DNA of 49,627 nucleotides from the NCBI GenBank assembly GCA_964445985.1, contig CAYUMU010000052.1:1-49627 (forward strand). Direction: 5' to 3'. The position numbers and the translations under genes are program-made. The notes beneath the pieces were generated by a model, which ran no database searches, was not told the DNA's origin, and worked only from the letters and a program-made list of their open reading frames with translations. How positions within the stretch are numbered: position 1 is the stretch's first letter; every line of letters starts with the position of its first letter. The stretch comes from CAYUMU01 sp964445985 (GTDB taxonomy: Bacteria > Planctomycetota > Planctomycetia > Pirellulales > S012-138). Of this stretch, positions 1 to 9,067 are shown piece after piece.

Positions 1-72
1 TTTTACACCTTCAACGAAAAAGCCGACGCCGGCTATGCTTGGTTAAGGGCTAGAGGGGAAAAGGCCAATTGA
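1..72 (+). CDS. Possible 3' end of a gene cut by the window edge
   Basis: The first 24 codons are open from the window edge to a TGA at 70-72 and read FYTFNEKADAGYAWLRARGEKAN. I do not recognise the family. The reading could be chance, because the segment is short and no start is visible. It is listed because any real gene here would have to end at this stop. Confidence 0.2.
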   Translation, partial: FYTFNEKADAGYAWLRARGEKAN

Positions 73-514
73 AACTCGGCCTCTCGAGCCCAGGCTGGTT
101 GTCCTTGACCTCAAAAAAGGTGGTGGCTCTACCATCCGCTCAAACCGGAAAAGTACTCCGCTGAATGAAGTCCCCTCCCGGTCCACGTTCACTTTTCCAG
201 CTGAGCCCTTTCTTCTCCATTCAACTCCCCCAAGATCGTCGTCGGGCGGGAAATCTGCTACACTTGCACTTCATTTTGCAGGTGCCATCGATGACCATAG
301 ATGGTGGTCGTGTGCTCCCGCGGCGCGACTGACGGGTGCGGTATTGCCCAAGCGTCGTGCGCCGGAGGAGAGCGGGGCGGAAATGGGCAGGAATTCTGGT
401 GGAGCGAAGCCGGCCAATGTTTAGCGGCCGGTGCGGCCCGCCATCCTCGGTTTTCATCTGTGCCTGCAAAATCGATCAATGAGTTCAGGCAGTGAGTGCG
501 AAACGGGAATTGGC
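73..514. other. Spacer upstream of the restriction locus
   Basis: About 440 bases separate the edge fragment from the hsdM start. Short open frames on both strands show no family resemblance, and I see no good ribosome-binding site in front of them. I could not pick out a convincing sigma70 promoter for hsdM. The stretch may hold the locus promoter. Confidence 0.4.
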
Positions 515-2552
515 ATGACGGAAAATGCAAGAAGCAACATCGAGCAATTAGAATCGGAACTCTGGGCAGCCGCGGACAACCTCCGCGCCAATTCAAAGCT
601 GACCTCGTCGGAATACTGCATGCCGGTGCTGGGCGTCATCTTTCTACGCCACGCCACCAATCGCTACAACGCCGCTGCTGCTCAGATCGCTGCCGAGCAA
701 GCGGCCGGCAAGATGCCCAAGCGGGCGCTCGTCAAAGGCGACTTTCTCAAGCGGCGCGCCCTGCTGCTGCCAAAGGAAGCCCGCTACGACGAACTGCTCA
801 AGCTACCCAAGGGAGCCAATCTGGGCACGGCTATCGTCAAGGCGATGGACGCCATCGAGCGCGATTTCGAACCGCTGCAAGGGCAGCTCCCCAAAGATTA
901 CGACAAGTTTGAGAACGACCTGCTCGAAGATCTGCTGCGAGTGTTCGACAGCGAAACACTCCGCACCGCCAGCGGCGACGTGTTCGGACGCATCTACGAA
1001 TACTTCCTGATGAAGTTCGCCATGCAGGGTGCGCAGGACAACGGCGAGTTCTTCACGCCGCCGTCGCTGGTGCAAACCATCGTCAATGTCATCGAGCCCG
1101 AGCACGGCACCGTGTTCGATCCGGCCTGCGGCTCCGGCGGCATGTTCGTTCAATCCAGCCACTTCATCGAACAGTTGGGCAAGGACACCGCTCATCGCGT
1201 CACGTTTTTTGGCCAGGAGAAAACGGCAACCACGATCCGGCTGGCAAAGATGAACCTCGCGGTGCATGGCTTGGAAGGCGACATCCGCGAGGCCAACACT
1301 TTCTACGAAGACGTCCACAACCTCTACGGCAAGTGCGACTTCGTGATGGCGAATCCACCGTTCAACGTCGATATGGTCGACGCCGAGAAGGTGAAAGACG
1401 ACCGTCGCCTACCGTTCGGCATGCCGGGCGTGAACAAGGCCAAGAAGGTCAGCAACGGCAACTATCTGTGGATTTCCTACTTCCACAGCTACCTTTCTCC
1501 CAAAGGTCGGGCTGGCTTTGTCATGTCGTCGCAGGCTTCGAGCGCTGGCCATGGCGAGGCCGAGGTACGACGCAAGATTGTGGAGACGGGCGAAGTGGAT
1601 GTGATGATCTCCATTCGCTCGAACTTCTTTTACACCCGTACGGTCCCCTGCGAACTGTGGCATTTCGACCGCAGCAAGCCGAAGGAGCGACGCGACCAGG
1701 TGCTTATGCTCGACGCGCGAAACGTTTATCGCAAAGTTACTCGCAAGATTTATGACTTCAGCCCAGAGCAACAGGCCAATCTGACCGCTGTCGTATGGCT
1801 GTATCGTGGCCAGTCGGATCGCTTTATTGAACTGGTGCAGACCTATCTGGACCGAACGCTTAGCGAGGCCGCATTAATCGCCGGTTACGCGATGGCGTTT
1901 TCGACCGCTTACCAGGCACTCGTCGCTGCGGGAACTGGTCGAGGAACGCGACGCCGCAGCCAAGGCGTGCCTGGCGTCGCTGAAAGAATGGACCGACCGC
2001 TTTGCCAAGGATTGGAAAAAGCTCGTGGAACCCAAGGCGTCCGCCCAGCGAAAGCGATTGGAGCAACTCGATCCGCTGGTCCAGGCGTGCCGCGATTTGG
2101 TGAAGGGTGTTGACCTGGTTTGCAAGCTGGCTGGCCGTGTCGTCGATACGGCAGAGAGGGACCTATCGGCGCACAAGCATGAGGATTGGAAAAGCCGGGC
2201 AATCGGCAGGCTGGAAAAAGACCTCGACGCGCGGCGGAAAGAGTTGGTCGAACAGCTCAAGCGGACAGCCTACTTCGAGCGCCAGGCACATTGGCTTCTA
2301 TCTCGGTTCCCCGATGCCACGTTTGTACCCGTCGCCGGCCTTTGCCGGGCGGTCACGCTCAAGGAGATCGAATCAGCCGACTGGAGCCTGACGCCTGGCC
2401 GCTACGTTGGCGTCGCGCTGGCGGATGTGGATGAGGATTTTGACTTCGAGCAGGCGCTGAAGAACATCCATATCGAACTAGCCGACCTAAACGAAGAAGC
2501 CGTCATGCTCGCCGCGAAGATCCAGGAGAACTTTGAAGGGCTGGGAATATGA
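515..2552 (+). pseudogene. hsdM: Type I restriction-modification DNA methyltransferase, frameshifted near the 3' end
   Basis: HsdM methylates adenine and provides the modification core of a type I complex with HsdS and HsdR. From ATG 515 (GGGA at 504-507) the frame gives an N-terminal helical domain, the SAM-binding motif FDPACGSGG near residue 200 and the catalytic NPPF motif near residue 280. These are the family hallmarks, and both are intact. The protein then changes frame between about 1880 and 1935. The first frame runs to a stop at 2113 with low-quality sequence. The C-terminal homologous text (ELVEERDAAAKACLASLKEW, and onward to 2552) lies in the next frame. Stitched together it would be about 680 residues. 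The gene ends in an ATGA overlap with hsdS, so the unit was built as an operon. A sequencing indel would look identical, so loss of function is inferred. Confidence 0.85.
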
Positions 2553-3805
2553 AGTGGAAAAGTTGCTTCGTGGGCGACTTTGTCGATGCTGGCCAAGCTG
2601 AAATTCAGACTGGACCATTTGGAACTCAGTTACGCGCTAGGGACTATGTCTCTGACGGCACCCCCGTGATCAATGTTCGCAATATTGGGTACGGTGACGT
2701 TCGTCCTGACAAGCTGGAGTTCGTTAACGAGCAGACCACGGAACGCTTGGCAGTTCACCTGTTGCGCAAAAAAGACATCGTTTTCGGGCGCAAAGGTGCG
2801 GTTGATCGGCACTTGTTTGTCACCGAGGATCACGACAAGTGGATGCAAGGGTCCGATTGCATCAGGTTGCGTTTTACGACAAACGAAGTGTGCGAACATT
2901 TTATTTCCTATGCGTTCCTTCGCAATGAGCATCAGCAATGGATGCTGAACCAGTCGGGTAATAAGGCCACGATGGCGTCGCTCAATCAGGACATCATCAA
3001 AAGAATTCCACTTTACCTACCTCCGCTGGAAATCCAGATTAGAATCGTTTCGGTCCTCTCCGCCTACGACGACCTGATTGAGAACAACCGGCGGCGGATG
3101 GCATTATTGGAGGAGTCGGCCCGGCTCTTGTACCAGGAATGGTTCGTCTGCCTCCGCTTCCCTGGCCACGAACACACGCGCATCGTCGACGGCGTGCCCG
3201 AGGGATGGCGCGAGGTTTCGCTTGGGACAATTACGACCAAGCTAGGAAGTGGCGCAACACCTCGTGGCGGGCAGGCGGCGTATCTGACTGAAGGAATTCC
3301 ATTAATTCGAAGTCTCAATATTTACGACGACCAGTTTGAAGAGGGTGGCCTGGCGTTCATCGACGACGCCCAAGCAGCCGACTTGGATAATGTAGTTGTT
3401 CAATCGAAGGATATTCTATTGAACATCACAGGTGCGTCGGTGGCGCGGTGCTGTATGGCACCCGAACGGTATTTGCCGGCCAGAGTCAATCAACACGTGA
3501 TGATTATTCGCGTCGATCCGGCGATGGCGGACCCATTCGTCGTTCACAAAGCAATCAATTCGGACGAGAGGAAACGTCAGCTATTGAGCTACGCGCAGAA
3601 AGGATCGACGCGTGAGGCATTGACCAAGGAAATGATGGCCAGCTTTAACGTGACGCTTCCATCAAGGCAACTTATGCAGCAATTCGGAGTGTTCGCCGAG
3701 GACTCGTTTCGACAACGCGAAAACCTCGCCTTGCAAATTCAAAAGCTTCGCGCTGCTCGAGACTTGCTATTGCCGCGACTGATGGGTGGGGAGGTGCTTG
3801 TATGA
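2549..3805 (+). CDS. hsdS: Type I restriction-modification specificity subunit
   Basis: HsdS reads the bipartite DNA target for the methylase and nuclease. The 418-residue product has the usual two target-recognition domains. The first opens with GPFGTQLRARDY and INVRNIG. It is followed by a conserved helical spacer (LPPLEIQIRIVSVLSAYDDL, residues about 155-195), a second domain starting WREVSLGTITTKLGSG, and a closing helical repeat ending LLLPRLMGGEV. Length and layout are normal for the family. ATG 2549 overlaps the hsdM stop (ATGA), and the 3' end overlaps the next gene the same way, so translation is probably coupled. Unlike its partners hsdM and hsdR this gene is uninterrupted. It could still act with a methylase if hsdM is functional. 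Confidence 0.9.
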   Translation: MKWKSCFVGDFVDAGQAEIQTGPFGTQLRARDYVSDGTPVINVRNIGYGDVRPDKLEFVNEQTTERLAVHLLRKKDIVFGRKGAVDRHLFVTEDHDKWMQGSDCIRLRFTTNEVCEHFISYAFLRNEHQQWMLNQSGNKATMASLNQDIIKRIPLYLPPLEIQIRIVSVLSAYDDLIENNRRRMALLEESARLLYQEWFVCLRFPGHEHTRIVDGVPEGWREVSLGTITTKLGSGATPRGGQAAYLTEGIPLIRSLNIYDDQFEEGGLAFIDDAQAADLDNVVVQSKDILLNITGASVARCCMAPERYLPARVNQHVMIIRVDPAMADPFVVHKAINSDERKRQLLSYAQKGSTREALTKEMMASFNVTLPSRQLMQQFGVFAEDSFRQRENLALQIQKLRAARDLLLPRLMGGEVLV

Positions 3806-4974
3806 GTTTTCGTCTCGTCGATATCGGATGGGCCCAGGTGCTTGCGGACGCCGTTGCCGCCGAACGTTCCAGATTGCGGCTGGTTTGTCCGTTCATCAAG
3901 AAGGGCGCTGTGAATCGACTCTTGGCGACTGGAGCGCCAAGTTCACTCCAAGTCATCACCCGCTTCTGTCTCGACGACTTTGCCCAGGGTGTCAGCGACT
4001 TCTCGGCGCTTCGCCTACTGCTGGAAAAGGGCGCATCGATCCGCGGCATCAAGAACTTGCACGCCAAGCTTTACCTGTTTGGGAATCTTCGCGCCGTCGT
4101 TACGTCGGCCAACCTCACCGAAGCGGCACTTGTCCGCAATCATGAGTTCGGCTTCGTCGCGGAAGACAGCCAGATCGTCGCCGGCTGCGAGAAGTACTTC
4201 GACGACCTCTGGGCAAAAGCGGGCGTGGATTTGACCGAGGCTCAATTGGCTCAGTGGGAGAAAAAGGTCACGGCGTATCTCGCCACGGGTGCGCGGCCGG
4301 CCCAGCCTAGCGGTTTAGGCGACGAAGGGGCAAACGCCGGTGTCGCGCCTATGGCCCTCGAACTACCACCGGTCATCGACGAATCCCGGCAGGCGTTCGT
4401 GAAGTTCTTTGGCGAAGGCGGCAACCGAGCCGCCCGATCCTTGTCGATTCTCCACGAAGTCCGTGCGTCGGGCAGCCATTGGGCATGTGCCTATCCCAAG
4501 GGAAAACGGCCCCGAAGCGTTGAGGATGGAGCCATCATTTTCATGGCGAGGATGGTAAAAGACCCTGCCGACATCCTCATTTATGGGAGGGCGATCGGCA
4601 TGCGGCACGTTGAAGGTCGGGATGATGCGAGTGCGGCGGATATCAAGATGCGGGCCTGGAAGTCGGTGTGGCCGCATTACGTGCGCGTTCACCATGCCGA
4701 ATTCGTTGCGGGTACTTTGGTGAATGGCATTTCCTTGAATGCTTTAATGAAGGCGCTGAAGTCAGACGCCTTCCTGCCAACTCAGCGGAATACAGCGAAA
4801 GGGGAAGGAAATACAGATCCGCGTCGTGCCTATCGACAACAGGCCGCCGTCGAATTGACGCCGCAGGCTTTGGCATGGGTGAATGAGCGATTGCAACGTA
4901 CGATCAACCAGTACGGAACTTTACCTGCAGCGGAGTTGGCGGCGTTGGATTGGCCCACCGTCGCGGTGCCCTGA
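3802..4974 (+). CDS. Phospholipase D-like protein embedded in the type I R-M operon
   Basis: A 390-residue protein whose N-terminal third resembles the phospholipase D nuclease fold. It contains KNLHAKLYLF at residues 84-93, followed by TSANLTEAAL, the usual HxK and downstream Ser/Asn arrangement of a single HKD-type motif. PLD-like proteins can be nucleases. The C-terminal two thirds (residues about 180-390) match nothing I know. ATG 3802 overlaps the hsdS stop by ATGA, so it is co-translated with the specificity subunit and lies just before hsdR. Such PLD-like accessory genes occur inside restriction loci, but their role there is not settled, and a role in this one is inference. No truncation is visible. 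Confidence 0.75.
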   Translation: MSFRLVDIGWAQVLADAVAAERSRLRLVCPFIKKGAVNRLLATGAPSSLQVITRFCLDDFAQGVSDFSALRLLLEKGASIRGIKNLHAKLYLFGNLRAVVTSANLTEAALVRNHEFGFVAEDSQIVAGCEKYFDDLWAKAGVDLTEAQLAQWEKKVTAYLATGARPAQPSGLGDEGANAGVAPMALELPPVIDESRQAFVKFFGEGGNRAARSLSILHEVRASGSHWACAYPKGKRPRSVEDGAIIFMARMVKDPADILIYGRAIGMRHVEGRDDASAADIKMRAWKSVWPHYVRVHHAEFVAGTLVNGISLNALMKALKSDAFLPTQRNTAKGEGNTDPRRAYRQQAAVELTPQALAWVNERLQRTINQYGTLPAAELAALDWPTVAVP

Positions 4975-4995
4975 AATTCTTCGGAGCAACAATTG

Positions 4996-7900
4996 ATGGC
5001 CTACACTGACATCAACACCGAAGACCGGCTCGTTCAGGCGACGTTTACCGAGCACCTGGAAAAGGAACTGGGCTGGGAGAGCATTTACGCCTGGAACGAC
5101 GAGACGTTCGGGCCCAGTGGTACGCTGGGCCGTAACGACACCCGCAACGTGGTGCTGACTCGCGACCTGCGCCGTGCGATCCAGCGGCTCAATCCCGAAC
5201 TACCGCCAGCGGCTGTGGATGAAGCGATCAGTAAGGTTACGCAGCACGACTTTTCACGATCGCTGTTGGCGCACAATGAGGCATATCACAAGTTCATTCG
5301 CGACGGAGTGCCGGTCAGCTTCCGTGACGCTACCGGCCAACTGCGCCACGCCCAAGCTCGCATGATCGACTTCGCCAACGGTCTCGGCGCGGACGGCCAG
5401 CCCAATAACCGCTTTTTGGCAGTGCGGGAATTAAAGATCACCGGCCTGCGGGCCCCGAGTTACAACCGCCGGGCGGACTTGGTCTGCTTCGTCAACGGCC
5501 TGCCGTTGGTGTTCATCGAACTCAAGGCGGTTTACAAAAACATTCGCGCCGGCTTCGATGGCAACCTGCGGGACTACCTCAACGAGAACGTGATCGCACA
5601 CGCGTTTCATCACAACGCTTTCTTGATCGTCAGTAATGGCCACCGCGCCCGCTATGGCTCGATCACCAGCACGTGGGAGCATTTTCACGAGTGGAAGCGG
5701 CTTGACGAAAAAGACAAGGGAAGCGTGGACGCCGTAGTGCTGCTCAATGGAATGCTGGCCCAGGACCGGCTACTTGACTTGGTGGAGAACTTCATCCTGT
5801 TCGACGCCAGTAAGCCGGGGGCGGTTCGCAAGGTCGTTGCCCGCAACCATCAGGTGTTGGGCGTGAACGCAGCGGTCGACTCCGTGCGGCATCAGGAGGA
5901 ACTGAAGAAACAGTTTCCGCCCGACAAACGACTAGCTTACCGTGTGGTCGAGGTCCCGAGGGAGCACGCAACCGACGCCGACCTCGCCACAGTGGCTCCG
6001 CCCAGCGATAACACGAAGAAGCCCAACGTGCTGGAGGTGGTCGAGTTGGCGCACCCCGACCTGGGCAAGCTCGGCGTCTTCTGGCATACGCAAGGCAGCG
6101 GCAAGTCGTATTCGATGGCATTCTTTGCCGAGAAGGTGCGTCGGCAGGTTTCGGCCAAGTTCACGTTCTTGCTGATGACCGATCGCAACGATCTCGACAG
6201 TCAGATCTACGGCACGTTCATCGGCTGCGGCGTGGCCGACGAGCAGACGCCTCGTGCGTCGACTGGCGAGGACTTGAGACGCATCCTGAAGGAAAATCAT
6301 CGGTTCGCATTGCCGATGCCATTGCCCGGTCGATCCTCGATCCAGACCAAGAGGCGCAGCTCGAGAAACTGCTGGGCAAAGATTATGAAGTGGTGACAGC
6401 CGACGACCGGTTGGACAAGATCGCCACCGACTTCGTGGAGCACTGTTCGACGCGCTGGGAATCGGGCAAGTCTATGCTGGTGTGCATCGACAAGATTACC
6501 TGCGCCCGCATGCATCAGCGGATCATTCCTCGGTGGCAAGCGAAGCTGGCTGCGGTGCAAGCTGTGATCCCGCAGAAGGAGCTTGAACTGGCGTTGGTTA
6601 CGGACGACGACGTCCGCGCGGTGAAGGAGAAGGAGTTAACTTGGCTGCGCGGGCAAGCAGCGTGGATGGAAGAGACGATCATCGGGATCATCATCAGCGA
6701 AGCGCAGAATGAAGTGGCTGATTTCAACAAGTGGGACTTCGACATCATTCCGCACCGCGCGCTCATGAAACAAGGGTTCGAGGTGGGCGACCGGCGGATG
6801 GATGTAGAATCGGCATTCAAGAATCCTGAGCACCCGTTTCGGGTCGCCATTGTATGCGCCATGTGGCTGACCGGCTTCGACGTAGAGTGTCTTTCGACGC
6901 TTTACATCGACAAACCCATGAAGGCGCACACATTGATGCAGGCGATTGCGCGAGCGAACCGAGTGTATCCCGGCAAGGACTTCGGCTTGATCGTGGACTA
7001 CAACGGCATGCTGAAGAGCCTTCGAGCGGCGCTGGCCCAGTATGCTCTTGGCGACGACGCCCACGGGCCGGAAGAGATCGTCGCGCCGATTGAAGAACGC
7101 GTGCAGGCGTTGATTGACGTTTTGGACGAAACGGAGAAGCACCTGCGAGGCCTAGGCTTCGAGCCGACGCGACTGATCGGAGCTCGCGGCTTTACCAAGA
7201 TTCAAGCCCTTGCTGACGGCGTCGAGGCAGTTTACACCTCCGACGAAAGCAAGCGACGCTTCGAAATCCTGTCGCGTGTGGTATTCACCCGCTTTAAGGC
7301 GCTCGTCATGGAGCCCGCCGCGTTCGCTTACGCCGAACGTCACGACAACTTCGAGGCGATCTACAAGAAGCTCGAAGAGCGACGCGATACGGCCGACGTT
7401 ACTGAGTTGCTTAAGGAACTACATCGCATTGTCAACGAAGCTATCCGCGCTGCAGCAACGGGCGACGATCAGAAGGACTCCAAGTTCTTTGACCTGAGCC
7501 AGATTGACCTGGAGAAGTTACGCGATGAGTTTGCCAAGAAGTGCAAACGCAAGGCAACGGTGTTGCAGGACATCCGCCAAATCGTCGAGGAGAAACTCGC
7601 TCGGATGCTCGCCCACAATCCGCAACGGATGGACTACTACAAGAAGTACTCGGAGATCATTGCCGACTACAATCGTGAGAAAGACCGTGTCACCATTGAA
7701 GAGACGTTTGCCAAGCTCGTCGATCTGGCCAACAGCCTCGATGCCGAGCAACGGCGCGCGGCAGAAGAAGGGTTGAGCGAAGACGAGCTTGCGCTGTTCG
7801 ACCTGCTGACGAGGGAGACCCTCAGCAAGGTAGACCGCGAACGCGTCAAGCAGGCGAGCCGCACTTTATTGGAGTCAGTCCAGAAACTGATCGCGCCGTT

Positions 7901-8078
7901 GGAGAGTTGGACCGAAAAGGAACAAACGCAAGCGGAAGTCGAGACATTCATCCTCGATCACGTGTTCCTGAACTTGCCGTCTCCACCATTCACTGAGGAA
8001 GAGAAGCAAGAAGTGGCAAAGCGCGTATATCAGCACATCTGGCAGCAAAGCTTCACGCAGACGCCGACCGCGGCGTGA
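4996..8078 (+). pseudogene. hsdR: Type I restriction endonuclease R subunit with internal deletion and frameshift
   Basis: HsdR cleaves and translocates DNA in a type I complex. From ATG 4996 (GGAG at 4983-4986) the first part carries the PD-(D/E)xK nuclease signature (ADLVCFVNGLPLVFIELK, residues about 159-177) and helicase motif I (HTQGSGKS, about 361-370), then TDRNDLDSQIYGTF. Near 6297 the text KENHR breaks off and the frame runs to a stop at 6396. The adjacent frame resumes with IADAIARSILDPDQEAQLEK and carries motifs IV-VI (TGFDVECLSTLYIDKPMKAH, QAIARANRVYPGKDFG) to 8078. No DEAD/DEAH (motif II) or motif III sequence exists between the halves. In relatives about 120 residues lie there. 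The gene therefore has a deletion of roughly 360 bp with a frame change and should not make an active motor. A TTG at 4993 is an alternative start. Confidence 0.88.
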
Positions 8079-8508
8079 TGGGACGTCGAGAAGGAATCGG
8101 GCGACAAGCTGGCTCGCCCTGACTTTGAGCGATTGTGGGCTGACGCGCTCCGCGGCGAGATCGGCAGCGGTACCGGTGTCGCCTGGAAGCTCAACGATCT
8201 CTCGTGCAACTCCCCGACGGACTCGGTGCGATGTAATGGACGCGCTACCAGACGAGGAACTACAAGTCCTGCGGGAGTATGAGCGCAAGGAAGTGGCTGG
8301 GGGGGTGCCGCCGACGCAGAACTACCAACAATTGACCAATGTATGATCAATCTTCGACCACATCGGCAGTCAAATGATCATCTGCGACGGCGGGCATCAC
8401 CTCGGTCCGCAGAGGTCCCCCGGCGTTCCGTCTCTCCCTAAACCGCTTCTTCTTAAAAGACGAGCGCGGTAACTGGGAGCCCAGTCCGTGAAGATAGTTG
8501 TTGTTCGA

Positions 8509-8733
8509 CTAACCGCCAGCAAGTTTCTCAGCAGGAGCGACAATAATGCCACCTTGTTCCAAGCTCAGGCGATCCAGCCCTGCGACAACGACCGATTCTT
8601 GGGGAAATGTTGGCTTCGCGTGCTTGCGACGCAGATGCTCAAACTGATCGGTCTGCTGCACGGCCGTGAACAGCCGCATCGACCCCTTCCGTCGCTTTCC
8701 TCTTTTATGTCCAGCCTTCATTGCCGCACTCAT
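8509..8733 (-). CDS. Possible small basic protein
   Basis: A 74-codon minus-strand frame starting at ATG 8733 with a purine-rich GAGAGGG about 9 bases upstream, which is better than chance for a start. The product begins with a strongly basic segment (KAGHKRGKRRKGSM) and continues without membrane segments or a known motif. I do not recognise it. It lies in an otherwise gene-poor stretch and could be spurious. Confidence 0.3.
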   Translation of the reverse strand: MSAAMKAGHKRGKRRKGSMRLFTAVQQTDQFEHLRRKHAKPTFPQESVVVAGLDRLSLEQGGIIVAPAEKLAGG

Positions 8734-8829
8734 TTGTTTGTGCCCTCTCCCGTACTATCGGCGATGCTTGTCAATTGCCGTGAGACTAAACGCCTTAGGA
8801 GCAGGAAACAAGCCGGAATTCCAAAATCC

Positions 8830-9051
8830 TCACCAGATCCCATCCATCTCCTCTAATGCGTCCGGCTTTCCAATCCCAATGCATTGTACTCCCCAGGGCA
8901 AGCCCTGGCAGCATTGGTAGTTGCAAGCAGTGAACTGCGGAATACACTCGAAGACACCTCCACCTGCGGAGGGGTTCGCTAGCTTTAACGCACGGTGTCC
9001 CGAATCCGGGCTCGCGATGGCAAAGCGACTTAAATGAACAAATTCTTGCAC
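8830..9051 (-). CDS. Possible small gene or gene fragment, divergent from the ATPase gene
   Basis: A 73-codon minus-strand frame with a GTG start at 9051, directly after a stop codon. The product has a protein-like composition with a cysteine cluster (ACNYQCCQGLPWGVQ) and ends ALEEMDGIW. It has no ribosome-binding site that I can see, so it may be a remnant of a longer gene. The start lies 17 bases from the start of the divergent 1006-residue ATPase gene, so the two would share a control region if both are real. No family is recognised. Confidence 0.3.
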   Translation of the reverse strand: MQEFVHLSRFAIASPDSGHRALKLANPSAGGGVFECIPQFTACNYQCCQGLPWGVQCIGIGKPDALEEMDGIW

Positions 9052-9067
9052 TCAATGGGGCGATGTT

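Larger units (their letters stand above)
8079..9067. other. Gene-poor stretch after hsdR
   Basis: About 990 bases without a secure gene. The first 200 bases stay open in the hsdR frame after its stop (WDVEKESGDKLARPDFERLW and so on) but match nothing I know and may be a degraded gene. Two short minus-strand frames further on are listed separately as tentative. I found no tRNA, insertion sequence end or repeat array here. Confidence 0.4.

Noticed and set aside
3802..4974. PLD-like gene as evidence of a DISARM system
   Set aside because: The other DISARM genes (helicase DrmA, DUF1998 DrmB) are absent, and the gene is coupled to hsdS in a type I locus.
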